DNA from: Bosea sp. BIWAKO-01
Lineage (GTDB): Bacteria; Pseudomonadota; Alphaproteobacteria; Rhizobiales; Beijerinckiaceae
DNA length: 64,000 nt
Assembly (NCBI RefSeq): GCF_001748145.1
Contig: NZ_BCQA01000001.1
Location: 6,412,501 to 6,476,500 of the forward strand
Direction of reading: 5' to 3'
The translations under genes were made by a program, and so were the position numbers. The stretch's first letter is position 1, and every line of letters begins with the position of its first letter. Shown here in pieces: positions 52,933 to 60,558 of this stretch. The notes below the pieces were generated by a model. That model worked only from the letters and a program-made list of their open reading frames with translations, made no database searches and was not told the origin of the DNA.

Positions 52933-53979
52933 ATGCTAGTGGATGACTTCCGTTCGGATACCGTCACGCGCCCCGATGAGGGGATGCGGGCTGCCATGGC
53001 TGCAGCCGAGGTCGGCGACGCTGTTTACGATGACTGCCCGACCACCAGTCGCCTGGAAGCGATGGTCGCCGAGCGCCTGGGAAAGGAAGCCGCCCTCTTC
53101 TTCCCCACCGGCACGCAAGCGAACCTCGCGGGGCTGATGGCCCATTGCGGCCGCGGCGACGAATATCTCGTTGGTCAGATGGCCCACACCTATCGGCTCG
53201 AAGGCGGCGGCGCCGCAGTGCTGGGCTCGATCCAGCCGCAGCCTTTGCCCAACGAGGCTGATGGGACGATCGCGCTGGAGGCCATTGCGAACGCGATCAA
53301 GCCCAACGACTTTCACTTCGCGGTCACGCGGCTGCTGGCGCTGGAAAACACCTTCAACGGCCTGGTCCTGCCCGACGCCTACCTGCAAGCCGCAACGCAG
53401 CTCGCCCGCTCGCGCGGGCTTGCGACGCATCTGGACGGTGCCCGGCTGATGAATGCCGCGGCGGCGAGCGGCCGGGACGCGGCCTGGATCGCGGCGCAGT
53501 TCGACACCCTGTCTTTGTGTCTCTCCAAGGGGCTGGGCGCGCCGGTCGGCTCCGTCCTCGTCGGCCCCAGGGACTTCATCGAAAAATCCCGCCGGATCAG
53601 GAAAATGCTGGGCGGCGGCATGCGCCAGACCGGCGTGCTGGCCGCGGCCGCGATCTACGCCCTGGAGCACAATGTCGCGCGGCTCGGTGACGATCACCGG
53701 CGCGCCGCAGTTCTCGCGAGCGTGCTGGCGCGTTACCCCGCGCTTGGCGCGGGACCGCCACGCACCAACATGGTGTTCATGACGCCCAAGGATTTCGACA
53801 CCAGCGCATTCGCCACTTTTCTGCGCGGTCGCGGCATTGGCGTCAGCGGCCGCTACGGAACGCTGCGTTGGGTGACGCATCTCGACGTGGATGACGCGTC
53901 CGTCGAGCGGGTTGCCGGGGCCTGCGAGGTCTTCTTCGACAGGCAAAGCGCGCCCGCCGGATTGAGAGCGCAGGCCTGA
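52933..53979 (+). CDS. ltaE: Low-specificity L-threonine aldolase
   Basis: A 348-residue fold-type I PLP enzyme. DFRSDTVTRPDEGMR at the N-terminus is the family signature; H85 (MAHTYRLEGGG) stacks on PLP and K199 in LCLSKGLGAPVGS forms the Schiff base, with HLDGARLMNAAAA before it. It cleaves L-threonine and allo-threonine to glycine and acetaldehyde. It is a single gene on the plus strand. Confidence 0.9.
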   Translation: MLVDDFRSDTVTRPDEGMRAAMAAAEVGDAVYDDCPTTSRLEAMVAERLGKEAALFFPTGTQANLAGLMAHCGRGDEYLVGQMAHTYRLEGGGAAVLGSIQPQPLPNEADGTIALEAIANAIKPNDFHFAVTRLLALENTFNGLVLPDAYLQAATQLARSRGLATHLDGARLMNAAAASGRDAAWIAAQFDTLSLCLSKGLGAPVGSVLVGPRDFIEKSRRIRKMLGGGMRQTGVLAAAAIYALEHNVARLGDDHRRAAVLASVLARYPALGAGPPRTNMVFMTPKDFDTSAFATFLRGRGIGVSGRYGTLRWVTHLDVDDASVERVAGACEVFFDRQSAPAGLRAQA

Positions 53980-54059
53980 GGGCCCTGCGCCGGTCGGAGG
54001 ACGGGTGCGGGTCCGGACCCCTGCATCGGAATCAGGCCGCATGCCAGGAGCATTCGCTC

Positions 54060-54087
54060 AAAAAAAGACCCGCCATGGCGGCGGGTC
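54060..54087 (-). terminator. Strong intrinsic terminator (minus strand)
   Basis: Perfect 8-bp arms GACCCGCC (54067-54074) and GGCGGGTC (54080-54087) with a 5-nt loop, followed on the minus strand by seven T (54060-54066). It would end any leftward transcript from the toxin-antitoxin operon or from a small gene between 54100 and 54390. It is the cleanest intrinsic terminator found in the window. Confidence 0.85.
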
Positions 54088-54109
54088 CAGATGGGGAGGG
54101 AGTGCGACC

Positions 54110-54274
54110 CTACCGTGAGCACCTGCCGGTCCGTCTGTGATCGAAGTCACAGAGCCGGCGATTGCACGCTTGCATGACCTGGTCGATGCCGATGCGGATG
54201 AGCGAGCCCAGCCCGGTCACGTTCAAGACGCCAGTCTTGCGCGGCGCTAAAGACCATCGTTCGCTCAGCACCAC
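54110..54274 (-). CDS. Doubtful 54-residue reading frame before the terminator
   Basis: From GTG 54274 the minus strand encodes LSERWSLAPRKTGVLNVTGL, then GSLIRIGIDQVMQACNRRL and a short Arg/Cys tail, stopping 23 nt before the terminator hairpin. No good ribosome-binding site is seen. It could be a small gene, the end of a decayed gene, or part of a noncoding RNA ended by the terminator. Confidence 0.25.
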   Translation of the reverse strand: MVLSERWSLAPRKTGVLNVTGLGSLIRIGIDQVMQACNRRLCDFDHRRTGRCSR

Positions 54275-54288
54275 TGCCGAGGGGCTCT

Positions 54289-54340
54289 GATCTGCTCTTC
54301 CGCGAAGCGACTGCGCTTCACGTTCTGGTCCTCTCAATGG
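54289..54340 (-). mobile_element. Truncated IS3-family element (start of transposase OrfA)
   Basis: The minus strand reads GAGAGGACCAGAAC followed by a GTG start (54321) and codons for KRSRFAEEQI, the standard beginning of OrfA in IS3-family elements of the IS407/IS1400 kind. Homology stops after 11 codons, so only the left end remains. The rest of 53980-54389 shows no other gene. Confidence 0.5.
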
Positions 54341-54389
54341 GCTGGACCGAATTGCGTGCCCGGCCAAGGGCTTGAGTCCGTTTCTTCGG

Positions 54390-55085
54390 CTACAGCGCCA
54401 GAATTGCCCCGGTTCGGCAGTTCCGCACCCGGTCGACGCGGGCGCCGTCCCAGTGGAAGTCGTAATGGTCGCCCTGGACCGGGATCGGGATCAGGTCCGG
54501 CCAGAAGATCGCGATGCACTCTGCGCCGGGGCAGCGCACGCTGCGGTACAGAAACCCGTTCGAGCCCGCCCTGCGCATCTGCCGTGCAACGGCCTGGGAG
54601 GCGGAATAGTCGTCCGCGTCGTGCAGGTCGGCCCGGGCCCGGACATCATGCAGGTCGAGATCGACCTGGTTGATCAGCACGCGGAACTGCGAGGTCCAGC
54701 CGCCCTCCTCCCGGCTTGCCGCCATCGCCCGGCCATGGTGATGCGCGACCTCGCGGATCGCGACCTCATCGCTCTGGCCGGCGGAATAGACGCCCCAGGT
54801 GCCGTCGGTGAAGCGGCCCGGCCGATCGGTGCTGATATGGACGAAGGGCGCCATCAAATAGCTCGCCCCGTGCCCGGCCACACGCCGCGCCGGCGGAACG
54901 AGATCGAGCCGGCCGATCTGCTCCCAGATCCGTGGGTTGGTCTTCGACTCGATCGAGGCCAGCGCTTCCCAGTCGCTCGGGTCGGCGATGTCCTCGAACA
55001 GGTCGATCGGCGGATAGATCGACCGGATGATCCGGTACGCCTTGAGCCAGTGGACGCGGAGGACGGGCGCAGCCTCGCTCACCAA
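54390..55085 (-). CDS. RES-domain toxin (NAD+-degrading)
   Basis: A 231-residue RES-family toxin. Conserved parts include RIIRSIYPP near the N-terminus, FVHISTDRPGRFTDGTWGVYSAGQSDEVAIREVAHH with the Tyr and Glu of the active region, and SNGFLYRSVRCPGAECIAIFWPDLI with the Ser/Arg region. RES toxins break down NAD+ by phosphorolysis and are neutralised by an Xre/DUF2384 antitoxin. It starts 7 nt before the end of the antitoxin gene. It is longer than the 150-160 residues of classical RES toxins, with extra N-terminal residues. Confidence 0.86.
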   Translation of the reverse strand: MVSEAAPVLRVHWLKAYRIIRSIYPPIDLFEDIADPSDWEALASIESKTNPRIWEQIGRLDLVPPARRVAGHGASYLMAPFVHISTDRPGRFTDGTWGVYSAGQSDEVAIREVAHHHGRAMAASREEGGWTSQFRVLINQVDLDLHDVRARADLHDADDYSASQAVARQMRRAGSNGFLYRSVRCPGAECIAIFWPDLIPIPVQGDHYDFHWDGARVDRVRNCRTGAILAL

Positions 55086-55489
55086 CCACCACGCTCGGCG
55101 TCGAGATAGGAGCGCACGCGGGCCAGCGAGAAGATGTCGCCCTGCGCCATGATCTCGACCGGGGCCCGGCCGCCAAAGGCGTCGTTCGGCTTGCCGACCC
55201 AGGCATAGCCGCGCTCAGGATCGGTGAAGAGGGTGCGCAGGCCCTTGTGGATGCCCATCAGCAGGGACAGGCGGGTGGCGAGGTCCCGGTCGATCCGGCC
55301 GTGGTCCCCTGCCTTCCAGCGGGCATAGGTCCGGGCGGAAAGCCCGCCCAGCATCTCGCGCGCGACGGCGTCGGTCAGGCCCCATTTTTCGAAGAGCCTG
55401 ATCACCGCCCGGGCGGCCGCGGCGGCCTCCTCGACCGTAATCTCCGGCACCGCCGGGGTCGCAACAGTCCGGGGGATCTCGACAAGCAT
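55079..55489 (-). CDS. Xre/MbcA/ParS-type antitoxin (DUF2384)
   Basis: A 136-residue antitoxin. Residues 25-75 form an Xre-like HTH region (VIRLFEKWGLTDAVAREMLGGLSARTYARWKAGD), and residues 78-125 are the DUF2384 domain (LATRLSLLMGIHKGLRTLF... WVGKPNDAFGGRAPVEIMAQGD). This is the normal partner of RES toxins and also represses the operon. Its promoter region contains two inverted repeats. Confidence 0.9.
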   Translation of the reverse strand: MLVEIPRTVATPAVPEITVEEAAAAARAVIRLFEKWGLTDAVAREMLGGLSARTYARWKAGDHGRIDRDLATRLSLLMGIHKGLRTLFTDPERGYAWVGKPNDAFGGRAPVEIMAQGDIFSLARVRSYLDAERGGW

Positions 55490-55504
55490 GGCTCACCTCA
55501 CTTC

Positions 55505-55537
55505 GGCATAAAATAAGGATAATTATGCCAAATGGCA
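55505..55537. promoter_or_regulatory. Inverted repeats upstream of the RES-Xre operon
   Basis: GGCATAA (55505-55511) and TTATGCC (55523-55529) are a perfect 7-bp inverted repeat with an AT-rich 11-nt spacer. TGCCA (55526-55530) and TGGCA (55533-55537) form a second, overlapping one. They end 16 nt from the antitoxin ATG and cover the AT-rich promoter, so they are probable operators for autorepression by the antitoxin. Confidence 0.65.
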
Positions 55538-55950
55538 ACATCCGCCCCACTTCGGCCGATGATGCCGCCTCGGAGCTGCTGAGCGCTGTCGGGGAGCAAG
55601 CGGACCTACGCTGCGCACGGTGTTGAACCCGACGGATGTCAGCGCAACGGCCGCTGCGAGATCTTCTCGATCGAGAAATCGCCCCCCGATGCCTGCCAGC
55701 CAAGGTTGTTGAAGGCGATGCCCCTCCGCGAGGACGCTGAAAAACTGGATGATCCGGGGGTTGATGATGCCGACAGCGACGAGGATCGTCAGCGCAGCAT
55801 CAGTCTCAGCCATCAAGGACCGCGCCACCAGCATCCCTTCGCGGCAATTGAAATTGTCGACGATGTCCCGAAGCGACCCGTCTGGGACATGGGACAATCG
55901 GTATCTGGCGACCGGAGTCGGCCCATGGCCGACATGCGGGAATTGCTGTC
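55538..55950. other. Region without an assignable gene
   Basis: About 410 nt between the antitoxin promoter and the OsmC-fusion gene. One minus-strand frame reads protein-like for about 70 residues (LMAETDAALTILVAVGIINP and neighbouring sequence), but it has no start signal, no recognisable family and no stop before the promoter. It may be a remnant of a deleted gene. Confidence 0.4.
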
Positions 55951-57159
55951 CTACGGCATGAGTCTCGAACGTATCTTGATCTCGTGCGAGAGCGTGACAT
56001 GGACCGGGCACCTGTCGGCAATGTCCATCAGCCGTGTCCGGGCCGCGTCCGAAAGATCGCCTTCGATCGTGATGTCGCGGGTGATCTCGCCGATGGTGCC
56101 CTCCTTGGTTTCGCAATCGGCGCAGTCCTGCGCGTGGACCTTGTTATGGGACAGGCGCACGGCGAACCGATCGGCAGCTAGCCCCTTGCGGTCGGCATAG
56201 AGGCGCATCGTCATCGAGGTGCAGGCGCCGAGCGCGGCAATAAGGTAGTCATAGGGGCCTGGACCGGCGTCATCCCCGCCGAGCGCGACCGGCTCTCCGG
56301 CCAGGAGCACATGAGACCCAGCCCTGACATGCTGCGCCAGGGGCCCCGTGCGCGTCTCGCGCACCTCGACGATGCCTGGCGGCAAGGGCGTCACCTCTTT
56401 GTCCCGCGCCAGATAACGCGATGCCCAGGCGGCAATCGCATCTGCGATGTAGATCGCATCCTGCCGCTTTCGGAGCAGATGATCCGCCGTATCGAGCGAG
56501 AGAAAGCTCTTGGGATGTCGCGCTGCCGCAAAAATCTGACTTGCATTGTCAATGCCGACATATTCGTCGCGCGGCGCGTGGCACACCAGAAGCGCCTTCT
56601 TCAGCTTCGCCAGACCGTCGAGGATGTTCTGGTCCGCAACATCGTCGAGGAACTGCCTGGTGATGGTGAAGGAGCGGCCCGCCAGCGTGACTGTCGCCGT
56701 TCCCTTCTCCTCGATTTCCGCCACGTCCGCGGCGAAGTTGTGCGTGACATGGACTGCCGAGGCCGGGGCCCCGATGGTGACGACGCCGGTTGCTTCCGGC
56801 ACATGAGCGGCCGCCGCAAGCACCGCCGCCCCACCCAGGCTATGGCCGATCAGCAATGACGGCGCCGCGTGGTTCTTTCGCAGGTAATCGGCTGCCGCAA
56901 CAAGGTCTTCGACATTCGACGAGAAGTTGGTGTTCGCGAACTCACCCTCGCTGGCGCCTAGCCCGGTGAAGTCGAACCGCAGCACGGCAATACCGCGACC
57001 TGTCAGAGCCTGGGCGATCTGCGAGGCCGCAACGATGTCCTTGCCGCAGGTGAAGCAATGGGCGAACAGCGCATAGGCGTGCGGTTTCGCCGGCGAATCG
57101 AGACGAGCCGCCAGATTGTCCCCGGAATGACCGGGGAACTGGATTTTTCTCGATTCCAT
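55951..57159 (-). CDS. Alpha/beta-hydrolase-OsmC fusion protein
   Basis: A 402-residue cytoplasmic fusion. Residues 1-255 are an alpha/beta-hydrolase with nucleophile S107 (LLIGHSLGGAAVL), acid in CHAPRDEYVG and H in LDTADHLL. Residues 270-402 are an OsmC/Ohr-type domain with the two redox cysteines in ALGACTSMTMRLYA and DRCPVHVTLSHEI. OsmC domains reduce organic hydroperoxides or act on sulfur species; the fused hydrolase may release the substrate from an ester. This fusion is known in proteobacteria but its substrate is not settled. An SD site (GAGAGGGCCC) precedes the ATG. Confidence 0.88.
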   Translation of the reverse strand: MESRKIQFPGHSGDNLAARLDSPAKPHAYALFAHCFTCGKDIVAASQIAQALTGRGIAVLRFDFTGLGASEGEFANTNFSSNVEDLVAAADYLRKNHAAPSLLIGHSLGGAAVLAAAAHVPEATGVVTIGAPASAVHVTHNFAADVAEIEEKGTATVTLAGRSFTITRQFLDDVADQNILDGLAKLKKALLVCHAPRDEYVGIDNASQIFAAARHPKSFLSLDTADHLLRKRQDAIYIADAIAAWASRYLARDKEVTPLPPGIVEVRETRTGPLAQHVRAGSHVLLAGEPVALGGDDAGPGPYDYLIAALGACTSMTMRLYADRKGLAADRFAVRLSHNKVHAQDCADCETKEGTIGEITRDITIEGDLSDAARTRLMDIADRCPVHVTLSHEIKIRSRLMP

Positions 57160-57264
57160 CGGGCCCTCTCCTCTTCAGACCAGCAGCCGGTCTCATCGAC
57201 GGGAATGCCCCCCGCAAAAACCATGACTGCGATCAAACCGATGTCGAAAATTCCGGAGGTCCCA

Positions 57265-57714
57265 TCATCTCTTATCGGGGATCGTAAGCTCGGCATCCAC
57301 GTCATCCACGAGGAAGACAGCGAGGAGCTTCGCCGCCCGCGTCTTGCTCGCATTGGCACTGACACGATGATGATCGCCAGGCATTTCGGTCCAGTTCTGA
57401 CCGGTCCGATAGGTCACGACCGGCCCGTCATTGACCTGGCTGCGGACGGCGCCTGCAATGACAGTCGCATAGATGATCGCGGATTTCGCGTGGGTGTGGG
57501 ATGGCGAATAGCCACCCGGCCCGTATTCGACCATGACCCCCTTGATGCTCTTGCCGGGGTTTCCTGGCACGGCGTGCTGGTAGACCTGCGTCACCTTTGC
57601 GTTCCTGGCGCCGGGCAGCGTTACCCCCTTGTCGCGCGAAGCCGGCGCCTGGGCACCGGCAGTGACTGTGGTCAGCAACAAGGCCGCAGTTGCGGCGCTC
57701 AACGTCATTCTCAT
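57265..57714 (-). CDS. Exported cupin-domain protein
   Basis: A 149-residue protein with a signal peptide (MRMTLSAATAALLLTTVTAGAQA) and one cupin domain: GYSPSHTHAKSAIIYATVIAG supplies the His-x-His and the region up to PGDHHRVSANAS the second motif. The metal-binding residues appear complete. Periplasmic cupins of this type bind small ligands or metals; no substrate is evident. It lies between the OsmC-fusion and NmrA-like genes on the same strand, 15 nt after the latter. Confidence 0.82.
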   Translation of the reverse strand: MRMTLSAATAALLLTTVTAGAQAPASRDKGVTLPGARNAKVTQVYQHAVPGNPGKSIKGVMVEYGPGGYSPSHTHAKSAIIYATVIAGAVRSQVNDGPVVTYRTGQNWTEMPGDHHRVSANASKTRAAKLLAVFLVDDVDAELTIPDKR

Positions 57715-57729
57715 TGGCTTGCCTCCGCT

Positions 57730-58500
57730 TCAGGCTGATGCCGCTGCCGTCATGCCACGCTTGCGCGCGAGCCATTCCGTCAGGTTGGTGGGGCCCAGGC
57801 GCGCCTCGCCCTGGGGAACGAGCGTGTCATGTTCAACGCGACTGCCAAAATACCGGGCGTCAGGATCCGCAACGACAGGCCGCGCATCGTCTACCGCCGT
57901 GAGATAGCGTCCGACAATCTCGTTGAACGGAGCCCGATCCGGTCCTGCGATGTCGACAGTTCCATTGCCTGGCGCCGACAGCGCAACCTCTGCAACGATT
58001 GCGGCGACGTCGTCCGCCGCGATCGGCTGAAACAGCCCGGTCGCAATGCGAACCTGGCCGTCCTTCTGACCGTCTTCCGCGATGCTCGGGAGAAACTCCA
58101 TGAACTGGGTCGAGCGGATGATCGTGTAGGGAACCGCGGACGCCTTGATCAGAGCTTCCTGAGCCAGCTTGGCGCGGAAGTAGCCGTTGTCGGGAGACCT
58201 GTCCGTACCGACGATGGAGAGGACGACATGATGGCGAACCCCCGCCCGCGCTTCGGCCGCCAGGAGATTGGCCTCGTGTGCGGAAAAGAAGGCGAGGACA
58301 GCCGACGCCTCGAAGGAGGGCGAATTGGCAAGGTCGATGACGACCTGCGCCCCTGTCAGGGCCTCGTCCAGCCCTGCCCCCGTCACAGTATCGACGCCGG
58401 TGCTCGGAGCAGCGGCCAATGCGTCATGGCCAGCGGCACGCAGGATCGCAATGGTTTTCGTACCGATCAGGCCGGTACCTCCAATGACGGCAATTTTCAT
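57730..58500 (-). CDS. NmrA-like NAD(P)-binding protein
   Basis: A 256-residue atypical SDR with IAVIGGTGLIGTKTIAILRAAGHD at the N-terminus, LSIVGTDRSPDNGYFRAKLAQEALIKASAVPYTIIRSTQFMEFL in the middle (the Y-x-x-x-K is replaced by YFRAK), and the substrate-lid region IAGPDRAPFNEIVGRYL. Relatives are redox sensors or quinone/NADPH-linked reductases. ATG 58500 gives the family start. It is first in a probable operon with the cupin gene. Confidence 0.85.
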   Translation of the reverse strand: MKIAVIGGTGLIGTKTIAILRAAGHDALAAAPSTGVDTVTGAGLDEALTGAQVVIDLANSPSFEASAVLAFFSAHEANLLAAEARAGVRHHVVLSIVGTDRSPDNGYFRAKLAQEALIKASAVPYTIIRSTQFMEFLPSIAEDGQKDGQVRIATGLFQPIAADDVAAIVAEVALSAPGNGTVDIAGPDRAPFNEIVGRYLTAVDDARPVVADPDARYFGSRVEHDTLVPQGEARLGPTNLTEWLARKRGMTAAASA

Positions 58501-59014
58501 GGCCCGGTCTCCGATGGTTGGCGGCGCCACAATGCCGGCGGAGCCGGATCATGAACCGCGGGCTCACCCGACTGCGCACGACTGGCGGTGAGCCGACCCT
58601 GGAAGTCATCGAATTCCTCGAGTGGACGTCTGCCGGATTTGAAGGCTCCTTCATCATAAGCGGCGAAACGACACTGTTGAGTACGTTTGCTTGCCGTGGC
58701 GAGCGACAGATCAGGTCGCTTCGCCACCGCCCGTGGAGTGTCTTCGATCTGGCTGACATCGGAGATCGAGACGGGTGACGACGGCGTCCCCGGCGATCAG
58801 AGAGCCGCACCAACAGGCCGTCGAGATGACTGCAACCGACGTCCTGCACTCACGTTCAACAAAACCCTTGCCGGCAGCAGCGTCAAGAGACTGCCCCGGC
58901 CCTGCGGATCAGGAACAGTCTTCCGAATTTCTATGTCGTTTCAAGCGATGCCTGCCAAAACCGCGCAGCAGCTCGATTGAACAGATGCTGCCAGCCGCTT
59001 GGGACACCGAGCGT
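58501..59014. other. 514-nt intergenic region, nothing supportable
   Basis: Open frames on both strands are short, overlapping and low in family-like features. I see no RNA gene, repeat or clear terminator. The NmrA-like gene and the receiver-cyclase gene are both on the minus strand, so the region must hold the NmrA-like promoter and the end of the cyclase transcript. Confidence 0.4.
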
Positions 59015-60166
59015 CTAGAGCAAATCGCCGACGCTGACCTCTTGCCCCGGCCCGAGTGCGAATTCACGCGCAATGCCCTGCCACACGCGGACAGCCTCGT
59101 TGCGACCGCGCACGGCCTTGTCTCCGCCGTCCTTCAGCCCGCGAAGGACCTCTGCAAGCTCATCGTCGCACTGCCCCTTGGCAGCCTGGACAACCGCGTC
59201 GGCAACCAACAACGATGTTTGAGAGCTTCGCGTGAGGGTTTGCAGGCGGCTTGCGAGGTTCACGGTGTCGCCGATGACCGTAAACGACATGTTGCGCGCG
59301 CTGCCGACGTCGCCGACCACCGCCGGGCCATAGTTGACCCCAATGCCCATGCCCAGCACCGCTTCTCCGGCAGCACTGCGCTCCCGGTTCCAGTCGCAGA
59401 GCGCAGCCATCATCCCGTCAGCGCATTTGAGCGCCTGGCCCGCGTCCCGGTCGGTGGTCGTGGGCACTCCGAAAATCGCGAGAATGGCATCGCCGATATA
59501 TTTCTCGACCGTGCCCCCGCACGCGAAGATCCGCGTCGTCATCCTCTCGTGGGACTGCCGCAGAAGAAGCATGACGTCTTCCGGCCTCATCCGCTCTGAC
59601 AGCGCCGTGAAGCCGACGATATCGGCAAACAACACGGCCACATTCTGTCGCCGGACCGGCCCGAAAGGCTCGTCGCGCTCTGCCAGCATCTCGACGAGAT
59701 TGGGCGAAAAGTAGCGCGCCAGATTGCTGCGAGCCCGCTCGGCGGCGGCGCGCCGCTGCTCGATCTCGCGCAGCCTGGCGACGTCGTCCAGAGTCCTGCG
59801 AATCGTCAGCTCGAGATCCACCATATCGATGGGCTTCGTGACGAAATCGAACGCGCCGCGGTTCATCGCGGTCCGAATATTCGGCATGTCGCCGTACGCG
59901 GACACGATGATGGCTCGCACCGGCGCATGCAGCTCGCGCAGCCGGGCCAACAAGGTGAGGCCATCCATCACCGGCATGTTGATATCCAGCAGCATCAGAT
60001 CGATCGCGGCGCCACCATCCTGGAGCAGGCGCAGGGCCTGCTCGCCGTCGCGCGCAAACACGAAGGCAAACTCGCCGGCGCGGACCTGACGGCGAAAGCG
60101 CTGGCTGATCAGCAGTTCGACATCCGCCTCATCATCGACCACGAGGATGCGGGCGGGGGTGCTCAT
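59015..60166 (-). CDS. Response regulator with class III adenylate/guanylate cyclase output
   Basis: A 383-residue protein. Residues 5-122 are a receiver domain (ILVVDDEADVE, phospho-acceptor D61 in LLDINMPVMDG, VSAYGD, TKPID). A coiled linker (residues 125-150, RLREIEQRRAAAERAR) leads to a cyclase catalytic domain from about 170. The two metal aspartates are D182 in FADIVGFTALSERM and D226 in EKYIGDAILAIFG; the region MGIGVNYGPAVVGDVGS and FTVIGDTVNLASRLQ completes the fold. The output would be cAMP made upon phosphorylation. ATG 60166 overlaps the lone receiver gene by 4 nt. Confidence 0.88.
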   Translation of the reverse strand: MSTPARILVVDDEADVELLISQRFRRQVRAGEFAFVFARDGEQALRLLQDGGAAIDLMLLDINMPVMDGLTLLARLRELHAPVRAIIVSAYGDMPNIRTAMNRGAFDFVTKPIDMVDLELTIRRTLDDVARLREIEQRRAAAERARSNLARYFSPNLVEMLAERDEPFGPVRRQNVAVLFADIVGFTALSERMRPEDVMLLLRQSHERMTTRIFACGGTVEKYIGDAILAIFGVPTTTDRDAGQALKCADGMMAALCDWNRERSAAGEAVLGMGIGVNYGPAVVGDVGSARNMSFTVIGDTVNLASRLQTLTRSSQTSLLVADAVVQAAKGQCDDELAEVLRGLKDGGDKAVRGRNEAVRVWQGIAREFALGPGQEVSVGDLL

Positions 60167-60558
60167 GGGGACGATCCGGCGACGGCGAAAGCGCGTAGCC
60201 GTTGCTTCAGATAATCGAAATCGACAGGCTTGCTGAGAAAGTCGACCGCCCCCTTCGCGGTCGCCTGGCGCCGTCGATCCTCGTCGCCATAGGCCGTCAC
60301 CATCATCACCGGCAGATGCGGCCATCCCAGCCCGATCTCATGCAGCAACTGCAGACCGTCCATCCCCGGCATGTTGATATCGGAGAGGATGAAGACCGGT
60401 TCGGGATGAATGCCCTTCCTGAGCTGCTGCAGGGCATGCTCCCCCGATCCGGCGAAATGCAGCGCATAATCGCCGTTGCGCGCCTCGCGGCGGAACCGCT
60501 GGGAAAACAATTCGGCGACATCCGGCTCGTCGTCGACGACCAGAAGGCTGACCGTCAT
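60163..60558 (-). CDS. Single-domain response regulator
   Basis: A 131-residue receiver domain alone: VVDDEPDVAELF, phospho-acceptor D60 (LSDINMPGMDG), VTAYGDED and K110 (LSKPVDF). No output domain. It overlaps the kinase gene (60555-60558) and the receiver-cyclase gene (60163-60166) by 4 nt each. It may relay or compete for phosphoryl groups from the kinase to the cyclase protein. Confidence 0.9.
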   Translation of the reverse strand: MTVSLLVVDDEPDVAELFSQRFRREARNGDYALHFAGSGEHALQQLRKGIHPEPVFILSDINMPGMDGLQLLHEIGLGWPHLPVMMVTAYGDEDRRRQATAKGAVDFLSKPVDFDYLKQRLRAFAVAGSSP

